Below, piece by piece: positions 21,901-29,030 of a stretch of DNA of 30,741 nt. Within the stretch, counting starts at the first letter, position 1, and each line of letters starts with the position of its first letter. The stretch spans positions 1-30,741 of the forward strand of contig DAIEMM010000130.1 in NCBI GenBank assembly GCA_027349605.1. Direction: 5' to 3'. The translations under genes and the position numbers were made by a program. Under the pieces are notes generated by a model. It saw nothing but the letters and a program-made list of their open reading frames with translations, was not told where the DNA came from and did not search any database. This DNA is from Anaeromyxobacteraceae bacterium (GTDB taxonomy: Bacteria > Myxococcota > Myxococcia > Myxococcales > Anaeromyxobacteraceae).

Positions 21901-23237
21901 TTCACCCCGTTCCAGTAGTCGGCGAAGACGTGAGCGGAGAGCCAGTAACCGAGCGGCACGTTCACGATCACGCCCACGGCGAAGGCCGCGAACGGCCTCC
22001 AGCCGAAGCGCGTCAGCTCCCGGAACCGCGTGGTGAACCCGATGCTGAGGAAGGTCCAGGTGAAGGCCCAGCCTCGAAGGGTCTTCAAGGGGGCGATGGC
22101 CTCCTTGGAGAAGCGGGTGCCACTCTTAGCGTCGATGGAGGCGAGGACGAAGGTCACCACGAGGGATGCAGCCAGGAAGCCGAGGATGAACTTGGGGAAC
22201 CGGCGCCAGATCTCGCCCACGTCGACCCGCTCGGCCTCGCCCGACTTCTTCCTGTCCCAGATGGTGACGGAGAGAAGCGCGACGACCAGCGCCCAGACGC
22301 CCACGAACATGTCACGCCCCACGACCTTCATGAGCGTGAAGGTCTTGATCGCTCGTTCGTCCCCGACGGCGGAGGCCGCCGCGAAGCCGGCCGCGTCCGC
22401 GAACTCGGACGTTCCGATCCAGGCGCCGGCCACGCCGGGCTCGAGGCCGAGGTTCCTTGCCCAGAGCGGGAGCACGAAGATCATCGCGACCGCCCAGAGG
22501 ATCACCATGGAGATCGCCACCGAAACGTGGCTCTTCTCGGCCCGGCAGGCGCCGCCGATGGCGATGGCCGCCGAAACCCCGCAGATCGACCCGCCCGCTC
22601 CGAGCGTGGCGCCGAAGCGGGGGTCGAGACCGAACAGGCGGGTCGCTGCGAAGTAGATGGTGGCGAAGGTGGTGACCGCGACGATGGTCGCCTGTGCGAT
22701 GGCGAGCGGGCCTGCCTGCAGGATGATCGTGAAGGGCAGGGTCGCTCCCAGGAGGATGATGCCGACCTTCACGTAGAACTCCGTGCGCAGCGCGGACTGG
22801 AACCACCCAGGCAGGGTCACCGAGTTGCCGAGCAGCATCCCGACGGCAAGCGCCAGGAGGGGAGTCTCGAGCTGCCACTGCTTGAGCGTCTGGTTGGAGC
22901 CGAGCACGGTCACGACGATCGAGAAGACGAAGAGGAGCGCGAACCCGGCCGCATACTTCCCCACGTCCCAGCCGATGACGGCGGATGCCGCGGAGAACGC
23001 GAGGAGGAAGACCGCGAAGAGCGCGATCGGCCCGGCTGGCTGGGCCGCGAAGGTGGCGGCGACCTTGGCCAGGCTTCCGGACCAGGTCGGGATGGTGAGC
23101 GCCGTCGCCCCCACGAAGGGCGATGCTCCGAGGAAGAAACCCGTCGTCACGGCGAGCACGAGACCGAGGGCGATGAAGATGGCCCAGGTGTCCTCGCGAC
23201 GGTGCCAGGGGAGTGCGATGGGGGCGATGTTGGACAT
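21897..23237 (-). CDS. YeiH/UPF0324-type putative sulfate exporter family transporter
   Basis: A 446-residue integral membrane protein with about ten hydrophobic helices and the family motifs LALAVGMLLGNSVTLPGWF, VKVGIILLGATLPF and GAGGSICGVSAAIAIGG. Members are often named putative sulfate exporters and lie in sulfur gene clusters, but the substrate is not established. ATG 23237 has GAGGAAG upstream; the frame continues open to 23927 over the OsmC gene and is not used. It follows the OsmC gene by 14 bases. Confidence 0.87.
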   Translation of the reverse strand: MSNIAPIALPWHRREDTWAIFIALGLVLAVTTGFFLGASPFVGATALTIPTWSGSLAKVAATFAAQPAGPIALFAVFLLAFSAASAVIGWDVGKYAAGFALLFVFSIVVTVLGSNQTLKQWQLETPLLALAVGMLLGNSVTLPGWFQSALRTEFYVKVGIILLGATLPFTIILQAGPLAIAQATIVAVTTFATIYFAATRLFGLDPRFGATLGAGGSICGVSAAIAIGGACRAEKSHVSVAISMVILWAVAMIFVLPLWARNLGLEPGVAGAWIGTSEFADAAGFAAASAVGDERAIKTFTLMKVVGRDMFVGVWALVVALLSVTIWDRKKSGEAERVDVGEIWRRFPKFILGFLAASLVVTFVLASIDAKSGTRFSKEAIAPLKTLRGWAFTWTFLSIGFTTRFRELTRFGWRPFAAFAVGVIVNVPLGYWLSAHVFADYWNGVK

Positions 23238-23251
23238 GGCGGCTTCCTCGA

Positions 23252-23782
23252 TCAGGCGGCGTCGCGGGCGTCCGACGAACGAACGTGCTCGAGCGATCCC
23301 GACACCGCGAGCGGTGTCCTCAGGATGTCGAGGACGGGGCAGTGGGCCTCGACCACCTCGGAAAGGTTCCGGATCGTCTCCGGCGACTCGGGCGACACGA
23401 CACGGGTCGCGAAGGTGACGCGGTCGAATCCGGCCGGGTACTTGGAGTCCCCGAGGAAACCGCGGAGGTCGAGATACCCCTTCGCCTCCACCTCGACCCG
23501 GTCGATGCGCAGGCCCAGGGCGTTGGCGTAGGCCCGGTACACGATCGCCTGGCAGCTGCCGAGCGCGGCGAGGACGGCCTCCACCGGGTTCGGCCCCGTG
23601 TCCGTCCCACCCAGATCCGCGGGCTCGTCCAGGCGTACGCCGAATCCACGAATGCTCGAGTCCGTGGACAGCGAGTCCGCGTCCGAAACGGTGGTTGCGC
23701 GGAACACGGCCCTGGCCGCGGCGGGGTTCTCGGTGACGGCCTGCTTCAGGGCGACGACTGCCTTCTTCACTTGCTCGCTCAC
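23252..23782 (-). CDS. OsmC/Ohr-family protein
   Basis: A 176-residue OsmC-fold protein. Both family cysteines are seen: LGSCQAIV near 91 and AHCPVLDIL near 155, the pair that reduces organic peroxides or handles persulfide/thiol substrates. NPVEAVLAALGSC and the FxGxxxYP-like segment are typical. GTG 23782 is chosen because AGAGG lies six bases upstream; a longer frame from 23839 has no ribosome site. First protein gene of the sulfur operon, after a leader of about 200 bases. In this setting a role in sulfane sulfur or sulfite-derived intermediates is likelier than classic osmotic stress, as inference. Confidence 0.85.
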   Translation of the reverse strand: MSEQVKKAVVALKQAVTENPAAARAVFRATTVSDADSLSTDSSIRGFGVRLDEPADLGGTDTGPNPVEAVLAALGSCQAIVYRAYANALGLRIDRVEVEAKGYLDLRGFLGDSKYPAGFDRVTFATRVVSPESPETIRNLSEVVEAHCPVLDILRTPLAVSGSLEHVRSSDARDAA

Positions 23783-23871
23783 TTGGACCTCTGGACAGGG
23801 CTCGAGTACGGAGGCGCACGGCAGGAGCCCTTGGCCCATGCGCTCTACGTCGTGGATGGATGGGGGAGATT

Positions 23872-23912
23872 CGCCGGCTGCTCAGCCGCGCATTCGCGCG
23901 GGCGGCGCCGGC
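23872..23912 (-). promoter_or_regulatory. Long GC-rich hairpin overlapping the end of the leader ORF
   Basis: On the mRNA GCCGGC near the start pairs with GCCGGC near the end, and an inner CCGCGC-GAAT-GCGCGG stem lies between them. It spans the last codons of the leader ORF, so ribosome position would change it. No T-run, so an intrinsic terminator is not evident. Confidence 0.35.
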
Positions 23913-23986
23913 CTGCGACAGATGCACATCACCCGCGGCACGAGGCGGGGGCCGATGGGCTGCAGGTCATGGCCGAAGTGCATCAT
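23882..23986 (-). CDS. Possible leaderless leader peptide with Cys-Ile-Cys (34 aa)
   Basis: Begins ATGATG at 23986, 7 bases after the predicted -10 element TAGGAT, so its start codon would be at or next to the 5' end of the mRNA. The 34 codons (start MMHFGHDLQP) have Cys21 and Cys23 late in the frame and stop at 23882, inside a GC-rich hairpin and about 100 bases before the OsmC gene. The arrangement resembles leaderless Cys-rich ORFs that sense charged tRNA-Cys before sulfur genes in Actinobacteria. No family match is claimed. Confidence 0.4.
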   Translation of the reverse strand: MMHFGHDLQPIGPRLVPRVMCICRRPAPPARMRG

Positions 23987-23993
23987 CGGGCGC

Positions 23994-24056
23994 ATCCTAC
24001 TTAACGGATTACCATCCTGTCAAGCGGACAACGGAGGAACGTCCGATCTAGCGGAT
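23994..24056 (-). promoter_or_regulatory. Sulfur operon promoter with three box copies
   Basis: Minus strand: TTGACA (24023-24018), 18-bp spacer, TAGGAT (23999-23994). ATCCGTTAAGTAGGAT (24009-23994) overlaps the -10 and matches the box at 1471-1486 in 14 of 16 bases. Two weaker copies: GTCCGCTTGACAGGAT (24029-24014) over the -35 and ATCCGCTAGATCGGAC (24056-24041) upstream. Multiple operators for one repressor are the simplest reading. Confidence 0.6.
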
Positions 24057-24063
24057 GACGCGA

Positions 24064-25467
24064 TCAGTCGTCACGCTGCCGGTAGTCGTCCGAGCGCAGA
24101 CCGTGGGTCTTCAGGAGCCGGTGCAAGCTTTCGCGCTTGATGCCTGCCCGTTCCGCCGCCTTGGTCACGTTGCCGTGGAACTCGGTGAGGAGTGCCACCA
24201 GGTACTCGCGCGAGACGCGATCGTGCGCCTGCTCTACGGCCTCCCGGTAGGGCATGGACGCGAGTACCGCTCCGGGTGGGATGAGCATCGCTGTCGCAGC
24301 GGAGAGCTCTGGCGGGAGGTCGCGCCCCTGGATCGTCGTTCCGCTGGCGACGGCGACGGCGCGCTCCACGGCGTTTTCCAGCTCCCTCACGTTCCCGGGC
24401 CAGGGGTGCGACGTGAGCAGGCGGAGCGCCTCCGGGTCGAAGCCGGAGATCTCCCGCCGCATCGCGCTCGCATGTTTCTCCAGGAAATGCGTTGCGAGGA
24501 GGGGCACGTCCTCGATGCGATCGCGAAGCGGCGGCAAGTGAACCGGGAAGACGTGGAGACGGTAGTAGAGGTCCTCCCGGAAACGACCGGCCTGGGACTC
24601 GGCGCGCAGGTCCCGGTGGGTGGCCGCGATCACGCGGACGTCCACCTTCACGGGCGTGTTGTCTCCCACCCTTCGGATCTCCTTCTCCTGCAACGCGCGG
24701 TTGAGCTTCACCTGGGTCGCGAGAGGTAGCTCGCCGATCTCGTCGAGGAAGATGGTTCCACCCTGGGCCTCCTCGAAGATGCCCGCCTTGGCCCCGGCTG
24801 CACCCGTGAACGCGCCCCGTGCATGGCCGAAGAGCTCGCTCTCCACGAGATCGGGTGGCAAGGCGCCGCAGTTCACGGGCACGAACCGGCGCTCCTTCCG
24901 CGACGAGTGGTAGTGGATGGCGCGGGCCGCGAGCTCCTTGCCGGTGCCGGTCTCGCCGCCGAGGAGCACCGTGATGTCGAGCGCGGAAGCCTTCTCGAGG
25001 AGGCGGTACACCTCGCGCATCGGAGCGCTCTTCCCGATGAGGTTGTGGAAGGAGTACACGCCCTCGAGCTCCCGCCGCAGGCTCATCGCCTCGTCTCGGA
25101 GGCGCTTGCGTTCGGCGGCACGCGCCACCGTCAGGCCCGCGGCGTCGGGGTCGAACGGCTTCTCGAGGTAGTCGTAGGCTCCCATCTTCATTGCCTTCAC
25201 GGCGTCGCCGACCGTCCCATAGCCGGTCATCATCACCACCTCGGTGGAGGGGGAGCGTGCCTTCACGGCCTGGAGGACCTCGAACCCCCCGGCGCCCGGC
25301 ATGCGGATGTCGGTCACGACCACGTCGAACTCCTCGGTGCCGACGAGCGAGAGGGCGTGCGCTCCATCTCCAGCGGTCGACAGGCGGTAGCCGTGGGACA
25401 GGATCTTCCCGAACAGCTTCAGCATGTTTTCCTTGTCGTCGACGACGAGAACTCTCACGTCGGTCAT
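24064..25467 (-). CDS. NtrC-type sigma54-dependent response regulator
   Basis: A 467-residue regulator in three parts: receiver (D10-D11, phospho-acceptor D53, T81, K103), AAA+ activation domain (about 140-375) with Walker A GETGTGKE at 171-178, the sigma54-contact loop GAFTGA at 218-223 and Walker B FLDE near 240-243, and a C-terminal Fis-type helix-turn-helix (NVTKAAERAGIKRESLHRLLK). With intact GAFTGA it should activate sigma54 promoters. ATGA at 25464-25467 couples it to the kinase gene. It is the natural candidate to bind GTGAC-N7-GTCAC in front of the sigma54-type promoters in this window, including that of the cus operon next door. Confidence 0.92.
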   Translation of the reverse strand: MTDVRVLVVDDKENMLKLFGKILSHGYRLSTAGDGAHALSLVGTEEFDVVVTDIRMPGAGGFEVLQAVKARSPSTEVVMMTGYGTVGDAVKAMKMGAYDYLEKPFDPDAAGLTVARAAERKRLRDEAMSLRRELEGVYSFHNLIGKSAPMREVYRLLEKASALDITVLLGGETGTGKELAARAIHYHSSRKERRFVPVNCGALPPDLVESELFGHARGAFTGAAGAKAGIFEEAQGGTIFLDEIGELPLATQVKLNRALQEKEIRRVGDNTPVKVDVRVIAATHRDLRAESQAGRFREDLYYRLHVFPVHLPPLRDRIEDVPLLATHFLEKHASAMRREISGFDPEALRLLTSHPWPGNVRELENAVERAVAVASGTTIQGRDLPPELSAATAMLIPPGAVLASMPYREAVEQAHDRVSREYLVALLTEFHGNVTKAAERAGIKRESLHRLLKTHGLRSDDYRQRDD

Positions 25468-26930
25468 CCTGAAACCTCCTGGGTGTGCGGAATGTGAGGA
25501 AGGCTCAGGGTGAAGATGGCTCCCCTGCCGGGCGCCGGGGAGAGCGCGATGTCCCCCCCGTGAGCACGCGCGATGGCGCGAGAAACCGCCAGGCCAAGGC
25601 CGGTACCCTTGTCCTTCGTGGTGAAGAACGGCTCGAAGAGCCGCGAGGCCGCGTGCTCCGCGAGGCCGGGTCCGTCGTCTTCCACGTCGACCCGGACCCA
25701 CTGCTCGTCGCCGCGCACCCGGATGGTCACCCGTCCGTTCGCCCCGGCGGCTTCGGCGGCGTTCCGAATGAGGTTGGTGAGCACCTGCCGGATCTTCAGG
25801 GGATGGCACTGCACGGTGGCCTCGCCGTCGATCGCGACCTGGACTCCCTCGAGGGCCTCGGCCTCCCGGAGGCGGCCGACGACTTCATCGGCGACCTCGC
25901 GAAGGTCGAGCACCTCGCGAGCCTGCGACAGCGGACGAGACAGGTCGAGAAGTCCCTCGACGATGTCGCGAGCACGGATGGCCTCCTCCTCGATCACGCG
26001 GACGTCGTCCGCCAGAGGCCCGCGAGCGCTCTTCCCGAGCAGTCGCGCATAGCCGAGGATGACGGCCAGAGGGTTGTTGATCTCGTGGGCGACGCCCGCA
26101 GCCAGGCGCCCGATGCCAGCCAGCTTCTCGCTCTGGACCAGGCGAGCCTGGTTTTCCTTGAGGGCCGCCGTCATGGAGTTGAACTGGCGGGCGAGAGCGC
26201 CGAACTCGTCATCGGTGCCGACGTCGATCCGGGTATCCAGGTCGCCGGACGCGAGCCTCGTGGCGCCCGCGCGCAGGCGACCCAGGGGGCCAGCAATCGA
26301 GCGGCCGACGCTCACCGCGATGGCGACGGCGAGAATTGGAGCGCCGATGAGGAGGACCATCACCCAGCGGTGGATGCTCTCCTCCGCCGCGAGGACCTCG
26401 GCCCGGGAAGCCCGGATGCTCGCCTCCGACTTCTCGGTGATGAGATTGGCTCGATCCTGGATGAGGGAGACGAGTTCCTGGGCCCGATCGTGCTCGGACT
26501 GGATGACGGTGGCGTCACGGCGAAGGACGGCGGGAACGATGGAATCGCGAAACAGCGAATCCAGGCTTCTGCCGGCCGTCTCGATGTCACCCATCCACCG
26601 GGATTCCTCTTCCCCTCGATAGTGCGCACGGAGCTCGCGCGTGAGTTCGTGCACGCGCTCGCGGGCTCCCACGTAATGACCCATGTGCGATTCGTTGCCG
26701 ATGATGATGGTGTGGGCCTGGTGGGCGTACTGGTCCCGCACCGCGCTGGCGAGCTCGAGCGCGAGCCGCATCCCTTCCTCGTCGTCCTTCATCCGTTCCA
26801 CCGCCAGGTGCGTGCTGTGCAAGCCGGCCAGCGCAACCCAGGATGTCACCCCCACGACGAGGGCGAGAGCGCCCAGGCCAAGGGCGAGCCGTCGCGCCGT
26901 TCCCGACCAGCCAGAGAGGAAGGTGTGCAT
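25464..26930 (-). CDS. Membrane histidine kinase, partner of the NtrC-type regulator
   Basis: A 488-residue kinase. Two membrane helices (about 13-36 and 188-210) enclose an all-helical periplasmic sensor of about 150 residues; HAMP at about 210-262; phospho-acceptor H282 in AHEINNP; ATPase domain with N, DDGPG and TGLGLAVS boxes. The sensor has a cluster H70, H73, H82, M83, H85 and H94 (DQYAHQAHTIIIGN then SHMGHY), which could coordinate copper or another metal. It reads together with the regulator, overlapping by ATGA. Start ATG 26930 gives the usual short N-terminus. Confidence 0.9.
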   Translation of the reverse strand: MHTFLSGWSGTARRLALGLGALALVVGVTSWVALAGLHSTHLAVERMKDDEEGMRLALELASAVRDQYAHQAHTIIIGNESHMGHYVGARERVHELTRELRAHYRGEEESRWMGDIETAGRSLDSLFRDSIVPAVLRRDATVIQSEHDRAQELVSLIQDRANLITEKSEASIRASRAEVLAAEESIHRWVMVLLIGAPILAVAIAVSVGRSIAGPLGRLRAGATRLASGDLDTRIDVGTDDEFGALARQFNSMTAALKENQARLVQSEKLAGIGRLAAGVAHEINNPLAVILGYARLLGKSARGPLADDVRVIEEEAIRARDIVEGLLDLSRPLSQAREVLDLREVADEVVGRLREAEALEGVQVAIDGEATVQCHPLKIRQVLTNLIRNAAEAAGANGRVTIRVRGDEQWVRVDVEDDGPGLAEHAASRLFEPFFTTKDKGTGLGLAVSRAIARAHGGDIALSPAPGRGAIFTLSLPHIPHTQEVSG

Positions 26931-27027
26931 TCAGTCATTCCGTTACAGCAAGAGTTACGCCTGCGCTCGATGGACCGAAAATCAGCTACTTGGCGACCCG
27001 GATGGGACAGCTAGCCGCTCCGGGGGC

Positions 27028-27044
27028 GTGACCGTGATGGTGAC
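27028..27044. promoter_or_regulatory. Predicted enhancer site GTGAC-N7-GTGAC
   Basis: GTGAC CGTGATG GTGAC, 9 of 10 arm bases; part of a run of four GTGA-like repeats with 6-bp step (27028-27051). In the divergent gap between kinase and cupredoxin/cus genes; 108 bp before the -24 of the promoter at 27152. Confidence 0.5.
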
Positions 27045-27151
27045 AGTGTAATGCAGCAGATCGAAGGCGGAGTGCCGTGTCTGAAGGAGTCGAACGCTCG
27101 ATCTCCTGAAATGCCAGAGGCTTGGGTTGATGAGCCCCGCCGCCCGTGATT

Positions 27152-27167
27152 CGGCACGCCGAGTGCT
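27152..27167 (+). promoter_or_regulatory. Sigma54-type promoter of the cupredoxin-cus operon
   Basis: CGGCACGCCGAGTGCT: GGCACG is an exact -24 element, GC at 27165-27166. Predicted start near 27178, leader about 24 bases to ATG 27202. Confidence 0.7.
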
Positions 27168-27201
27168 AAGGACCACTCCGAACCCTTTCCCGGAGAAGCA
27201 A

Positions 27202-27618
27202 ATGGTCATCAAATCCATCGTCGTGACTTCCCTGACCGTCGCCGCTCTCGTCGCCATCCCCGCTCCGGCCTCTGCCATGGACGACCACCAGCACGGGTCG
27301 CACGGGCCGGCGCCAGTGGCGGCTCCCTCCACCGCCAGCCCTGCTCCGAAGGATGCCCAGGAGGTTGCGATCACCGTCACGAGCAAGGGCTTCGAGCCCT
27401 CGACGGTGACGGTGAAGAGCGGCAAGCCGGTGAAGCTCGTCGTGACGCGCAAGACTGAGCGGACCTGCGCGACCGAGATCGTGATGAAGGACTTCGGGGT
27501 GAACCAGACCCTTCCGCTGGAAAAGCCCGTGAACATCGTGGTCAACCCGAAGGGGCCCGGTCAGTATCGCTTCGCGTGCAGCATGAACATGATCGCCGGG
27601 ACCCTGAACGTCCAGTAG
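27202..27618 (+). CDS. Secreted cupredoxin before the cus genes
   Basis: A 138-residue exported protein: signal peptide ending APASA (about 24), a His-rich linker (DDHQHGSHG), then a cupredoxin domain with ITVTSKGFEPSTVTVKSGKP, RTCATEIVMKDFG and FACSMNMIAG. Cys and Met in these loops are likely copper ligands. It probably delivers copper to the efflux system or buffers it in the periplasm. GGAGAAGC before ATG 27202. It is followed after 10 bases by cusC. Paralogue of 14560-14928. Confidence 0.87.
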   Translation: MVIKSIVVTSLTVAALVAIPAPASAMDDHQHGSHGPAPVAAPSTASPAPKDAQEVAITVTSKGFEPSTVTVKSGKPVKLVVTRKTERTCATEIVMKDFGVNQTLPLEKPVNIVVNPKGPGQYRFACSMNMIAGTLNVQ

Positions 27619-27628
27619 GAGGAACGCC

Positions 27629-29011
27629 GTGCTCTCGATCGTGGCCTTGCTCGTCGTCGCCGCAGCCGATGTTGGGACTGCACCCATTCCGCTCGACGCG
27701 GATCCCGCGGTCCGGGGGCTCGTGGAGCAGGCGCTGAAGAGCAGCCCGGAGATCGGGAGGGCCGAGGCGACCGCGAAAGCGGAGGGCGAGCGGGCCCCTC
27801 AGGTGGGCTCCCTTCCAGACCCGACGCTCACGCTGGGCATCCAGAACGACGGCTTCAATGGGATCCAGATCGGGACCATGGAGACGTCCTACTGGCAGGT
27901 CATGCTGACGCAGCCGATTCCCTGGCCCGGAAAGCTCTCGGCGAGGGAAGCGGCGGCACGCTCCCAGGCGAGCGTCGCCGGTGGAGAGACGGCGCGGCTC
28001 CGGCTCACGACCACGGCGGACGTGGAGCGGGCCTACGTGGACCTGCTCCTCGTCCGCGGCCAGATCGCGCTGCTCGGCAAGCTGGAGGTGCTCTGGCGGG
28101 AGGCCGAGGTGATAGCCAGGGCGCGCTACGAGGTCGGTCAAGTGTCGCAGTCGGACCTGCTTCGCGCGCAGCTCGAGCGAACCCGGCTCCAGCAGCGCCG
28201 GGTGGCGCTGGAGGGCGAGGAGCGGACCCGGCTGCAGGCGCTCAACCGGCTCCGGGTCCATCCGCTCGACGAACCGGTCCCCACGCCACGTCCACTCTCC
28301 ACGTTCACCGACCCGGTCCTTCGCGCGGTTGACGAGGCAGTAGCCGATGCCGAGAGGCGGAGTCCCGACCTCGCCATCGCCGCGCTCTCGGTGCAGTCCG
28401 CCGACCGTCGCCTCGATTCCGCGAAGAAGGACTGGTTCCCCGACTTCGCCGTCACCGCGGGAGTCATGCCGCGGGGGCAGATCGAGCCCATGTGGACCGT
28501 TCAGCTCGGGATCACCCTGCCTGTCTGGGGTGCGACCAAGCAGTCGAAGGGCGTGGAGGAGAGCCAGTCACGCCGTGAAGCCGACCTCCGCAGCGAGGAG
28601 TCGGTGCGACTTCAAGTAAGGCTGCGCGCGCAGGAGCGGAGGACGCTTCTCGCCTCGGCGCTGCAGACCCTCGACATCTATCGCGGCGGAATCCTCGTGC
28701 AGTCGGACGCAACCATCCGCTCCACGATGTCCCAGTACCAGGTGGGCAAGGTCACGTTCCCCTCGGTGCTCGAGGTCCTGCGCGGTCTCGTCGGCGACGA
28801 GGGCGGCTACCTGGACGCCTTGGCTGCGGCCCAGAAGCTGGCCATCGCCGACCGTGAAGTGAGCCTTGCTCCTCCCGATGGAATAGGCAGCGGCTCCGGC
28901 GGATCGATGCCGGGCGCGGCCTCCGTGTCCACCGCGGGGCGCCCCGCCGGAGGTTCGCCCCAGCCCGCCGCCGTTCCCGCCGCGACCGGCAGCACGTCTT
29001 CCGGAATGTAG
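27629..29011 (+). CDS. cusC: Outer-membrane efflux channel of the Cus-type system
   Basis: A 460-residue TolC/CusC-family protein with the long duplicated helical domain (LVEQALKSSPEI... and VDEAVADAERRSPDL...) and a Pro/Gly-rich tail after about 420. GTG 27629 follows a strong AGGAGG. Signal peptide in the first about 15 residues, no lipobox seen. It should form the trimeric channel that opens the CusBA pump to the outside. Confidence 0.87.
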   Translation: MLSIVALLVVAAADVGTAPIPLDADPAVRGLVEQALKSSPEIGRAEATAKAEGERAPQVGSLPDPTLTLGIQNDGFNGIQIGTMETSYWQVMLTQPIPWPGKLSAREAAARSQASVAGGETARLRLTTTADVERAYVDLLLVRGQIALLGKLEVLWREAEVIARARYEVGQVSQSDLLRAQLERTRLQQRRVALEGEERTRLQALNRLRVHPLDEPVPTPRPLSTFTDPVLRAVDEAVADAERRSPDLAIAALSVQSADRRLDSAKKDWFPDFAVTAGVMPRGQIEPMWTVQLGITLPVWGATKQSKGVEESQSRREADLRSEESVRLQVRLRAQERRTLLASALQTLDIYRGGILVQSDATIRSTMSQYQVGKVTFPSVLEVLRGLVGDEGGYLDALAAAQKLAIADREVSLAPPDGIGSGSGGSMPGAASVSTAGRPAGGSPQPAAVPAATGSTSSGM

Positions 29012-29030
29012 TCCCACTGGAGAAGCGACG

